This document shows positions 1 to 9,082 of a stretch of 64,000 bases of DNA, piece after piece. The stretch lies in NCBI RefSeq assembly GCF_019393635.1, contig NC_057864.1, positions 80,355,882-80,419,881 of the forward strand. Reading direction: 5' to 3'. The first letter of the stretch is position 1. Each line of letters opens with the position of its first letter. Below the pieces are notes generated by a model. The model did no database searches, had not been told where the DNA came from, and saw only the letters and a list, made by a program, of their open reading frames with translations. The position numbers and the translations under genes were made by a program. This stretch comes from Dromiciops gliroides (taxonomy: Eukaryota; Chordata; Mammalia; Microbiotheria; Microbiotheriidae).

Positions 1-164
1 ATTCCATATTTGTTAACTGTTTTGGGTGGTGGCGAGGAGTCAGAAGCCTTATTGAAATCTAGAAATGTTAAATTTATTTCATTTCCTGGATGTAATAATG
101 GTAGTTGACATTTAAATAGGGTTTTGGAAAGGCCTATATGCATTCATTGTCTCATTTGATCCTG

Positions 165-480
165 ACAGCAATCTTAGGTTATTTTACAGATGTGGAAACA
201 GAGGCTCATAGAATTTAAGTGACTGGCTCATGGTCAAACAGCTAGCAGGTGTGGAGGAATGATTTTCCTTTTTCTTTTTGCGGGACATTGAGGGTTAAGT
301 GACTTATTCAAAGTCACACAGCTAGTAAGTATCAAGTGTCTGAGGCTGGATTTGAACTCAGGCCCTTCTGAATCCAGGACCAGTGCTCTAGCCACTGTGC
401 CACCTAGCTGCCCATGGAGGAATGATTTTAATGCAATTCTGACTCCAAATTCACCCCTCTTTCTACTACTCTGCACTGCC
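165..480 (-). mobile_element. MIR relic split by a younger SINE
   Basis: MIR-type core (GATGTGGAAACAGAGGCTC, then AAGTGACTGGCTC) runs to about 251, and its continuation (TTCTGACTCC) resumes near 430 after the SINE at 267-414. Diverged. Confidence 0.6.
267..414 (-). mobile_element. tRNA-derived SINE (marsupial WSINE1/MAR1 type), minus
   Basis: Full-length copy. On its own strand it has a tRNA-like head (GGGCAGCTAGGTGGC, A-box CAGTGGCTAG), a B-box GAGTTCAAATCC-type motif and an A-rich 3' tail. Flanked by a perfect 15-bp target-site duplication TGGAGGAATGATTTT (252-266 and 415-429). The family is noncoding and mobilised in trans by a LINE. Confidence 0.93.
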
Positions 481-701
481 TCTCAATCTGATGGTCATCC
501 ATGGATGCCACCTTTATGCATTCTCTACAACTTCAGCTCATATTGGGGGGGGGTGTTTGATGGTAATTGATCTCACCTGGCTTGTTTGACCCTTTTCCCC
601 TTAGTTTAAAAAACAAAGGTAAAAACAACTGAAATGAATGCAGGTATAGGTATTCATATACTCTCCATGCTAACAGACCTAGGAAAAGAAAAGCATTGAA
701 G

Positions 702-850
702 GGGGCAGCTAGGTGGCACAGTGGATAAAGCACTGGTCCTGGATTCAGGAGGACCTGAGTTCAAATCCAGCCTCAGACACTTGACACTTACTAGCTGTGT
801 GACTCTGGGCAAGTCACTTTACCCTCATTGCCCTGCCAAAATTTTTTTAA
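702..850 (+). mobile_element. SINE (WSINE1/MAR1 type), plus
   Basis: Full length, from GGGGCAGCTAGG to CCCTGCCAAAA tail. Belongs to the GATTCAGGAGGACC / CCCTCATTGCCC subfamily. Duplication of 18 bp, AAAAGAAAAGCATTGAAG (684-701 and 851-868); its A-rich left part overlaps the tail. Confidence 0.93.
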
Positions 851-871
851 AAAAGAAAAGCATTGAAGAGT

Positions 872-1680
872 AAAACATTCAATCAAAAAGAAATGAATGT
901 TCAGTAAATGAGATCAACACTAGTCTCATTTCCTAATTAATAGGGACTTTACATTTCTTTTCTAAGTCACTTTTAGAGCACCATGGGAGACAAGTTCTTC
1001 TAAAACATCCATGCTTTACCAAGTCCTCTATAGTTACAATGTACTTAGGGAAAGTCTGTGTCTAGAGTCTCCTAAAATGCAGGTCTTCCCACATGGCTTT
1101 GGGTAACATGGTCTTCAACACATGTCTCTGACTTGGTTTGGATATTTTGTATCATTTGTTCTGCTACTCCTGATAGTTGATATGCCTTTCCTTGACACTC
1201 TACTTTCTCTAGGTGTGGTAGGGAACCTAGTCAAAATGCATATAGTTTCCCACATTCTTGTTAGGAAGAGACTTTTCTCTTTAGCAGTGGCTTCACTATA
1301 GTCCACAAGTACTTTGCTTTAGCCTAGACTAAAGTGTCATTGTCACCACCACCACCACCTCCACCATCCTCATCCTCATCCTCATTCTCCCAATAACAAA
1401 GGTGGGAGTGAGAGTCCTATGAAAATAGGCCAGCCCCAGGCTCTTGGGACTTGCTGACTACATATCAATTCTATTTTTTAAAAGAAGAAATTAGTTTCAT
1501 TTGTTATTACTGTTTCTTAGAGATTCATGCTGGCTCAAAGTGGCTACCATATTCTGTCAAGAGTTTGGAACACTGTTGACCTGAGAAGAGAAAAGGGAGA
1601 CATGAGGCTAATCCTGAATCTCCCTCTCCAATTGGTAGCTCCCTCTCCTCTTCTCTAATTAACTTGAATTATTTTGTATA
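872..1680. other. Unassigned non-coding stretch
   Basis: No recognisable gene or transposon. Contains a short low-complexity CAC/CATCCT run at about 1339-1390. Confidence 0.5.
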
Positions 1681-1700
1681 GATTCTTTATTTGCTTCCAT

Positions 1701-1702
<2 letters not shown>

Positions 1703-1749
<47 letters not shown>
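1703..1749. repeat. (CT)n microsatellite
   Basis: Uninterrupted CT dinucleotides, about 23 repeats. Likely polymorphic. Confidence 0.95.
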
Positions 1750-1752
<3 letters not shown>

Positions 1753-1801
1753 ATGTTTGTATTTCTAGCATCTATCATAGTACTTGTATATAATATGTGA
1801 T

Positions 1802-1944
1802 TTTTTAAATGTGAGGCAGTTGGGATTAAGTGACTTGCCCAGGGTCACACAGCTAGTAAGTGTTAAGTGTCTGAGGCCAGATTTGAACTCAGGTACTCCT
1901 GAATCCAGGGCCAGTGCTTTATCCACTGCGCCACCCAGTTGCCC
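1802..1944 (-). mobile_element. SINE (WSINE1/MAR1 type), minus
   Basis: Near full length; head ends at 1944 and tail-side T-rich sequence is at 1800. Abuts the L2 that follows. No clear duplication seen. Confidence 0.88.
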
Positions 1945-1949
1945 TCCAG

Positions 1950-3345
1950 AAGCGATTTCTTAATGCCAAAGCTGATAGTCTTTTCTAAGTCCTTATTGTT
2001 CTTGGCCTCTCTGCTGCATTTGACATTGTTGACTAGACTCTCCTTCTGCACTTTCTCCTTTTTGGGATTTTATGCCACTGTTCTCTCCTGGTTCTCCTCC
2101 TACCTGTCTTACCCATCCTTCTCAGTCTCCTTTCATGACTCATCAGCCACATGAAGCCCTCTCACTGGGAGTGTTCCTCAAACCTCTGTCCTGGGCCCTT
2201 TTACTTTCTGTCTCTACATACTCTCCTTTGGAAGCCCCGTCAGTTTCCATGGATTCAATCATCATCTCTATATTGAAGACATATAGATTTATATATCTAG
2301 TCTGATGTTTAGTCCCATTTCACCAATCCCTTATCAGACATTTCAAATGGATGTCCCAAAAGAAGTCTCAAGCTCAACATCTCAAAAGCAGAATGCATTC
2401 CCTTTTCTCCCCCAAGCCCATCTTGATTCTAAACCTTCCTATTTCCATAAGGAGCAACACCATTCTATTAGCTGTTAAGCTCATCACCTCATCATCATAC
2501 TTGACCCTTCACTCTCACCTTCCCCACATATCTGACCAGTTGTCAAGACTCGTTTAAGCGCTCATTACCTCTTGCCTATATTATTGCAACAACCTAATTA
2601 ATTTTCCTGCTTCAGGTCTCTCACTACTTCAGTCTATTTTTCACAAAGCTGCTAAAATAGGTTACTCCTGGGGCAGCTAGGTGGCACAGTGGATAAAGCA
2701 CAGACCCTGGATTCAGGAGGACCTGAGTTCAAATTTGACCTCAGACACTTGACATTTACTAGTTGTGTGATCCTGGGCAAGTCACTTAACCCTCATTGCC
2801 CCTCAAAAAAAAGGTTACTCCCCTACTCAGTAAACTCCAATGGTTCCTTATTGCCCCCAGAATAAAATCAAGCACCTCTGTTTAGTTTGTTAAACCCTTT
2901 GTATCTTGGCCCCAGCCTATCTTTCCAGCTTCACTGGATATAGCTCTCCTGTATTATGCAGTGTAGCTAAACCAGCCACCTCTGTATTACTTACACAGAG
3001 CACCCCATGACTTTGTCTATGCCTTTGCAGCAGCTGTTCCACATACCTGGAATGTATTCTTTCCTCATCACCACCTCATAGATTTATTTCTTGGTTTAAG
3101 ACACAGACCTAGCACCACATTCTATATGAAGTCTTTCCTGATCCCCAACTGTTAATTCCCTCTCTAATTCCCTTGCATTTATTATATTTATGTTTATTCT
3201 GTATATTTTCATGTATGAACTTCTTGTGTCTCTATTAGAATATAAGCTCCTTATGAGTAGTGATTATTTCATTTTTTGTACTTATAGTGCCTAGCACAGT
3301 ACCTGACACATAATATGTACTTAATAAATGCTTGTTGATTGGTTA
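1950..3345 (+). mobile_element. L2 (CR1-clade LINE) 3' portion, about 1.25 kb excluding insert
   Basis: Collinear with the L2 ORF2 C-terminal region: GCATTTGACATTGTTGAC, CTCTCCTGGTTCTCCTCCTACCT, TCCTGGGCCC, GATTATTGCAA-like, and the 3' end TAGTGCCTAGCACAGTACCTG then AATAAATGCTTGTTG. Frames are broken. Interrupted by the SINE at 2669-2811. An unusually long L2 relic for this window. Confidence 0.9.
2669..2811 (+). mobile_element. SINE inside L2, plus
   Basis: Full length with A8 tail, inserted in the L2 with duplication AGGTTACTCC (2659-2668 and 2812-2821). It therefore post-dates the L2. Confidence 0.92.
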
Positions 3346-3429
3346 GTAACTTAAGATTTGGCCCAGAGATGAAATGAGGACAGCAGGATGTATTGTTTTC
3401 AGATAACTGCAAAAGTTGAAGGATTCTGT

Positions 3430-3578
3430 TTTTTTTTTCTTTTGGTGGGGCAATGAGGATTAAGTGACTTGCCCAGGGTCACAAAGCTAGTAAGTGTCAA
3501 ATGTCTGAAACCATATTTGACCTCAGGTCCTCCTGTAGATAAAGCCAGTGCTTTATCTACTGCACCACCTAGCTGCAC
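3430..3578 (-). mobile_element. SINE (WSINE1/MAR1 type), minus
   Basis: Near full length with T-rich tail; the head side ends CACCTAGCTGCACC. A short duplication, GGATTC, may flank it. Several substitutions suggest an older copy. Confidence 0.85.
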
Positions 3579-3599
3579 CAGGATTCCAATTTTTACACC

Positions 3600-3975
3600 C
3601 TTTCACCTATTGGCATGACTGCATTTCATCAAGACCAGGAATATAATAGTCTCCAAGAGCAATGGATAGACTTATGATGAGCTTTGGAGAACAGGAGACA
3701 AAGATGTCATTAAGTAAATATATTAAAAAAATATAAGTTTTTCCTCCCACTTCAGATTGATGTAATCATATTATCAGTCAATCAAAAGTCCCATAATATA
3801 ATCATTTGGTATAGAGTAGGTGCCAAAGAATTTTCCTAGAAATCCACAACAATGTAATCAGACACGATAAAGTTTCAGCATGTAAAAAATTTTGTCAGTG
3901 CCCATATTCCTTTATCAGGTGTAAAAGCCTTGAATCAAGAAAGAAAAAGTGTTTGACTAAGATAATGACACCTCC
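3600..3975. other. Unassigned non-coding stretch
   Basis: A/T-rich; no recognisable feature. Confidence 0.5.
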
Positions 3976-3980
3976 TTTAT

Positions 3981-4078
3981 CACACAGCTAGTTAGTGTCA
4001 AGTGTCTGAGGTCAGATTTGAACTCAGGTCCTCCTGAATCCAAGGTTGGTGCTTTATCCACTGTGCCACCTAGCTGCC
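3981..4078 (-). mobile_element. SINE fragment (head part), minus
   Basis: Carries the tRNA-like head and core but begins inside the family at TCACACAGCTAG, so its 3' tail is missing. Confidence 0.85.
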
Positions 4079-4093
4079 TCTTAGACTACTTTT

Positions 4094-4237
4094 TTGGGGG
4101 GGCAGGGCAATGGGGATTAAGTGACTTGCCCAAGGTTACACAGCTAGTAAGTTGTCAAATGTCTGAGGTCGGATTTGAACTCAGGTCCTCCTGAATCCAG
4201 GGCTGCTGCTTTATCTACTGCACCACCCAGCTGCCCC
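4094..4237 (-). mobile_element. SINE (WSINE1/MAR1 type), minus
   Basis: Full length, inserted immediately beside the preceding fragment, with perfect 14-bp duplication CTTAGACTACTTTT (4080-4093 and 4238-4251). Confidence 0.94.
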
Positions 4238-4351
4238 CTTAGACTACTTTTAAAAACAATGTAACAAGTACAAGAATTAAAGTGTTCCAATTAGGCAGTT
4301 CAGAAGTGGTGGAAGAATCAGGTCTTGAGCAGGAATGACTGGAAATGTATG

Positions 4352-4483
<132 letters not shown>

Positions 4484-4484
4484 G

Positions 4485-5460
4485 TTTCTCTCTTCTCCCC
4501 CTCCCCACTGCATTTGCCATGTCCTTTGAGCTACTGTACCAGTGGGACACAATGCATACAGTTGAGAACAGAGACAAGCCCTGGAAGACAGACATATAGA
4601 GTTAATCATTTGAAGGATAAAACAGCTTCAAGTGTGTGCTTTCTGTAATCAGAGAACAATGATGCTTGTGGATTTTTAATAATGGAGTAGAGTCCACCCA
4701 GTAGAGATTCTGTGCCTACAGGGAGATGTATAAGTACTCCATGACAAAAGGATTTCTAGGCCTATCAGTACCAGAAGTTGTGGGCTACCCTTTGTCACAT
4801 ATGTATCCTCTAAGAGTGTTTCACTTACAAAACACTTTAAAGTTTGAGCGCATGGATACTGTATTAGTGGAAGGGTGAGTTCCAGACTTTTGGTAGGAAT
4901 GTTTGTACCATTTTTACTATATTACTATATGCCATCCCCCCCCACACACCCCTTTAAAATTTTATTCTAATTGGATTTGTGTGTGAGAGGGTGTAATTCT
5001 TTGTTTTTTGTTTTTGTTTTTTTGTGGGACACTCCCTGTAGTGAATTTATGTAAGGACAGGGATGAGAATTTCTCAAGATGGGATTTGTGATTATCATTT
5101 GAAGGAACTTTCCAATAAATAAAACAGATCCCTTTGAGTGTGAATAAAGGGGGAAAAACCCCTGTAAGGATGGTAGTAGCCTTGATAGTAATAAAGCAAG
5201 TGGGAAAGGATCCCTAAATTTGGGAGAAGTGAATGGACCAGGAAAAGGATTAGCTCAATTTTAACACATTGGTTCATGTGCCTACTTTACTGTCAGCTTT
5301 CCCTGACTCCTTAAGAAGGTAAGGTACCCAAAGGCAGAGAGTATCTTCATTTTTGTCTTTGGATCTGAAGCATCATAAGCAACTCAAATCAAATTGAACT
5401 GACTTAATTACTTGGAAGATGGTAAGGAGTAAGACTAAAGATAGTTTGGGGGAACTGCTC
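4485..5460. other. Unassigned non-coding stretch
   Basis: No gene recognised. A weak L2-tail-like match is possible near 5325-5400. Confidence 0.45.
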
Positions 5461-5481
5461 CTATTTCAGTATAATATTGTA

Positions 5482-5526
5482 GTAGTAGTAGTAGTAGTAG
5501 TACCCCGGCATGACAACCTTTGGAAC
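5482..5526 (-). mobile_element. 45-bp head-plus-tail retroinsertion
   Basis: Perfect 15-bp duplication CAGTATAATATTGTA (5467-5481 and 5527-5541) brackets 45 bases. Read on the minus strand they are GTTCCAAAGGTTGTC, ATGCCGGGG, then (TAC)7. The first part matches the 5' end of the 654-bp element at 19727 over about 23 bases, and the tail matches that element's (TAC)n tail. It looks like a retroposed copy with its whole interior missing. Lies about 250 bp beyond the PTGS2 3' end. Confidence 0.8.
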
Positions 5527-5792
5527 CAGTATAATATTGTACTCAGAAAGAATTCTACAAGTCCTTTCTGAGCATGAGCAAAGAAACTGATTAAATGATC
5601 AAGCCTATATGTAGCCAAGAGCAGCAGAACTATTTCACCTGGACTTAAGTGACTAGCAACAAGGAGAGTGATTTTTTTTTTGGAGTGTAGAATAAGATTT
5701 TTCATGTCATAGAAAGGTGTTAGCCCTAATTACAATGGGATACTTTCTCCAATCTGTGTTAAATAAAGTCAGAGATAGAGAGGTAATCAAGG

Positions 5793-5798
5793 TTTATT
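5793..5798 (-). terminator. PTGS2: Distal PTGS2 poly(A) signal
   Basis: Minus strand TAAATAAACC. This is the only canonical AATAAA I found on this strand between the stop codon and about 5700, and it is followed by pyrimidine- and T-rich sequence. Shorter transcripts using variant signals, as in human, are possible. Confidence 0.65.
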
Positions 5799-6695
5799 TA
5801 TGAAACACATTTTAAAATTCTTAAATAATATAAAAATAAAGACACATTTCAAACAATTTCTTAAAATAAGTTAATTTAAATATCCATTTTTTTTTAGTTC
5901 ACAGAAAAAAGTGATACATTTTATCCATAAAGTCCCAACTGCTGTCAGCCAGGTTGGTATAAAAATCAAAGTTTAAGAATCAAGTTTCTGGAAAAAGGCA
6001 ATTCTACAGGTAATGTTATTAGCACTCCTAAATTTGCCTATTTCTTGTTTTAAAAAGCCCCACTAAACCGTTATAAAACCCCTGAGTTTTTTCCTCTCAG
6101 TGAAAGTGGTTCCCTATTTTCCCAGTTCCCCAAAGACAAAAAGAACATTTACTTATTATCACAAACACTTAATTCTAGCTGTTGCCAGAACTTAGGTTTT
6201 GAAAAATGTTAGTACTAACTAAGAATTCACAATTATACATTATAGCAGTTACCAAAAAAAGGTTTAGATCTTGCTTTTGTGGTGCTTAAATGGTAAGCTA
6301 AAATTTTTTAATTTGTAGATATCATTGTGCTGATGGTAGAATGGATCAAATATTGCTTCTTTCCTTTAGGCAAAAGGATACCTCAATCTTAGCTACCCTA
6401 ATAAAGGTGAATCTCATTTACATAATAGATGGTGTTTCCTGAAAACATATATATATGCACACACATATATAAATACAATCATATTTTCCAATGATTTACA
6501 TTATAATTTCAGACATGTATTCTCAAAAAAAGAGAATTTGGACCAGAACAAAGCATTAGAATCACATTTACAATACAATTTAAAAAACAATCACTTTGGA
6601 ATGAATTTCTGAAAATAAGGAATTTTTTCAAAATCCATAATTTGATCTGAAAATAACTTCTAACTAAAACAAACATTAACATTCTATGCATAAAA

Positions 6696-6703
6696 TACAG
6701 TAC
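6696..6703 (-). promoter_or_regulatory. miR-101-type 8-mer seed match in 3' UTR
   Basis: Minus strand GTACTGTA is a full 8-mer match to the miR-101-3p seed with the terminal A. COX-2 is an established miR-101 target in mammals. Conservation of this position needs an alignment. Confidence 0.5.
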
Positions 6704-7204
6704 TACCTACTAGTGAAATGTGGACAGAAAAGAGACATTTCACTAGCAAAGCATTCAGGACTTCATTGAAAATACATTCAGAGTTGGTTACTTTGATTGT
6801 CTTTTCTTATATAGTCCTCTTCCTTTGACTTACTGGCCTTTCCCCAGTTATCATTGCTACTGGTGTAAAGGTTTGGTATAAATACAGTTCTGTGCCCTTA
6901 TACTTATAGAAGTGCTAGGGCATTTCGTTACTTTAAAAATCTCTTCCTTGACTCCCCTTCCCTCCTCCCCCCTCCCCTGCCCCCAATATCCCAAGCTAAA
7001 CTGAGAATTCCTGCCTTGGGAATTGTTTCTGACTTTACTGAAGTAAAGTCCTGAAGATAAAAGAATAAAGAAGGAAAAGAAAGAAAGAAGGAAGAAAGGA
7101 ATAAATAGAACAACTAGACCAAAGACACTGGGAATATAACATTACATGAGGAAGACACAAAGAAGAAGGTTTACTTTAGCAATATGGAATCAGGAAGGAA
7201 GATT

Positions 7205-7262
7205 ACACAAGCCCTACATCTTGCAAATAGTAGACACTCAATAAAATGTTTGTTCAATGAAA
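7205..7262 (+). mobile_element. L2 3'-end relic in PTGS2 3' UTR
   Basis: GCAAATAGTAGACACTCAAT then AAAATGTTTGTTCAATGA resembles the L2 terminal sequence. Antisense to PTGS2. Confidence 0.5.
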
Positions 7263-8021
7263 AACTGAACAAAGAAGCAGCAAATATCATAGGTGGTAGG
7301 GACATCAAAAGGTGTCCCTACTGATATGTAAGTCCAAAAGATATGAATGTAATTAAGAAGATACAATGGATTTGTGAATATCAAATACACTCCTCTTAAG
7401 GAGCTTGATTTGTAATATGGACTGCTATATAGTATTGTGAAACAACTGGAGAAAACAAAGTCTTGTAAAAAATATAAAAATAAGGTTTTCAGTTTTCTGC
7501 CCAAATCCAGTTTTGTAATTGATCATGATTGAGAAAGTATCTCTGGATCAGTCTAAAGTACATGACATTGTGCTGTCCATTATACACAGTTTGAAGAAAT
7601 AATATTCCTGTACTGCTGGTGCTTACTTTAAAACAAACTATAATAAAATTTCCCCATATATTGCTGGTGTCATTTTGTTTACTGGTAGTAATAAAAAAAT
7701 TACTGGAGTATTTTTAGGTAAAAGATGCTATTTTAAGGCAACTTATTCTTTCAGTGACTTCATGGCTGATTCTCTTGTTGGCTTTGCCATTTTGATATAT
7801 CTAAAGAAAGATACTACCATGGTTTCAAATAGAGTCATCTGATATTTTCAATGATGAATGGCAGGATAATGTAGTGAAAATAACCCAGAATCTCATACAC
7901 ATCTTCAGATCCTAGGATACCTGAGATTGTACTTTGATTTACACCATGAGGAAGTGTAAATTATATTATAAAGGCGTCCAATTCAGTTATCTTTTTGGTA
8001 GCCTAAAACAGATGCTTTTTT

Positions 8022-8185
8022 GGCATGGTGCAGTAGAAAGTGGACTAATTTTAGAGTTACAGGATCTGAATTCAAATCCTGGCTCAGCTACTCAGTGTTT
8101 GACTGACCTGAGGCAAATCATTTCATTTCCTTGAGCCTCAGTTTCCTCCTCTATAAAATTCCAGCTCTGTATCCATAATCCTATG
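8022..8185 (+). mobile_element. MIR relic in PTGS2 3' UTR
   Basis: GATCTGAATTCAAATCCTGG (B-box region) followed by CCTTGAGCCTCAGTTTCC is typical MIR. Antisense to the transcript and so exonised within its 3' UTR. Confidence 0.75.
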
Positions 8186-8580
8186 ATTTTGATGTTTGTT
8201 ATTATTTGAATATTTTTGGTTCATTACATTTTGTAATGATTCCAAGTGATGCAAATTTTGAATTTGAAAACATGTTAAGAAGAGCACTTTGAGTTTCAAA
8301 GACTTAAGCGCTACATTTATATCATCTTTTAAGAAGGTAGTGTAGTTACTCACAGAGCTTTTCAACATTATGATAACAATAATAAAGATCAAATAAATAC
8401 CTTACACTTTTTCTTGTTTTAACACAATCTAATATCTCAAAATGAACAAAACAAAGTGTTTCCCTCTCAAACCTAAGAAGGAAATACTTGTCTTTAAAAT
8501 ATCAATGCAAACAAAATTCCCACTTATATGAATTATTTCTCCAACACAGGAGTACTTACTACCTTCTGTTACAGAAGATA

Positions 8581-8587
8581 TCAAGTA
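8581..8587 (-). promoter_or_regulatory. miR-26-type seed match in 3' UTR
   Basis: Minus strand TACTTGA complements bases 2-8 of miR-26. miR-26 regulation of COX-2 is reported in human. Orthology of this exact site is inference. Confidence 0.4.
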
Positions 8588-8604
8588 ACATGGGGAGCTT
8601 CATA

Positions 8605-8657
8605 TAAATATTTATAAATAGATAACTTAGAGAAATACTTTACTTAAATAAATAAAT
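8605..8657 (-). promoter_or_regulatory. PTGS2: AU-rich mRNA instability element of PTGS2
   Basis: Five AUUUA pentamers within 16-68 bases after the stop, including the overlapping run ATTTATTTATTTA at 8645-8657. Matches the position and form of the conserved COX-2 ARE bound by HuR, TTP and related proteins that control rapid decay. Confidence 0.9.
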
Positions 8658-8672
8658 ACGTCCAATAGGTGT

Positions 8673-9082
8673 CTATAGTTCAGTTGACCGTTCTTTTAGC
8701 AGTACTGTGGGATTGATGTCATCTAGTCCAGAGTGTGATGAACTGACATTAATAGTTGCTGTTTTGGTGAGTTGGGAGTCTTGAACATCAAATGCAGTGA
8801 AGGGACATCCCTTTACATTATTGCAGATCAGTGACTGGATTGAGGCTGTATTGATAATGTTAAAACCTGTATCTCCACCAAAAGTGCTAGGCTTCCAGTA
8901 TTCAGGGGAACATATTGGGTTACCCATGAGTCCTTTGAGTGAGAAGGGTGCTCCAAGTTCTACCATGGTCTCTCCAAAGATGGCACCTGGGCGAGGTTTT
9001 TCTACTAGAAGAGCAGGATACAACTCCATAGCATCAATATCACCATAGAGGGCTTCCAGCTCAGCAGCCATTTCTTTCTCTC
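8673..9082 (-). CDS. PTGS2: PTGS2 exon 10: aspirin-site serine, degradation cassette and stop
   Basis: Residues 473-608 and TAG, 410 coding nt after an ATTACAG acceptor. Shows Arg503, Val513 and Glu514 (COX-2 pocket), the aspirin-acetylated serine Ser520, the C-terminal insertion found in COX-2 but not COX-1 with sequon N-V-S at Asn584, and the terminal STEL ER-retention-like signal. In COX-2 this sequon and tail direct ER-associated degradation. One visible difference from human is Gly505 where human has Asp. Confidence 0.98.

Larger units (their letters stand above)
5775..8672 (-). other. PTGS2: PTGS2 3' UTR
   Basis: About 2.9 kb from the stop codon to a predicted cleavage site just below the AATAAA at 5793-5798, comparable to the roughly 2.5-kb long 3' UTR of human PTGS2. 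Contains a stop-proximal AU-rich cluster, many other AUUUA pentamers, miR-26-type and miR-101-type seed matches, a MIR relic (8022-8185), an L2 tail (7205-7262) and an A/G-rich low-complexity run (about 7062-7108). The 3' end is inferred from the poly(A) signal only. Confidence 0.75.

Noticed and set aside
702..790. tRNA gene candidate (A-box and B-box-like motifs)
   Set aside because: The motifs belong to the tRNA-derived head of the SINE, which occurs many times in the window; no cloverleaf is intact.
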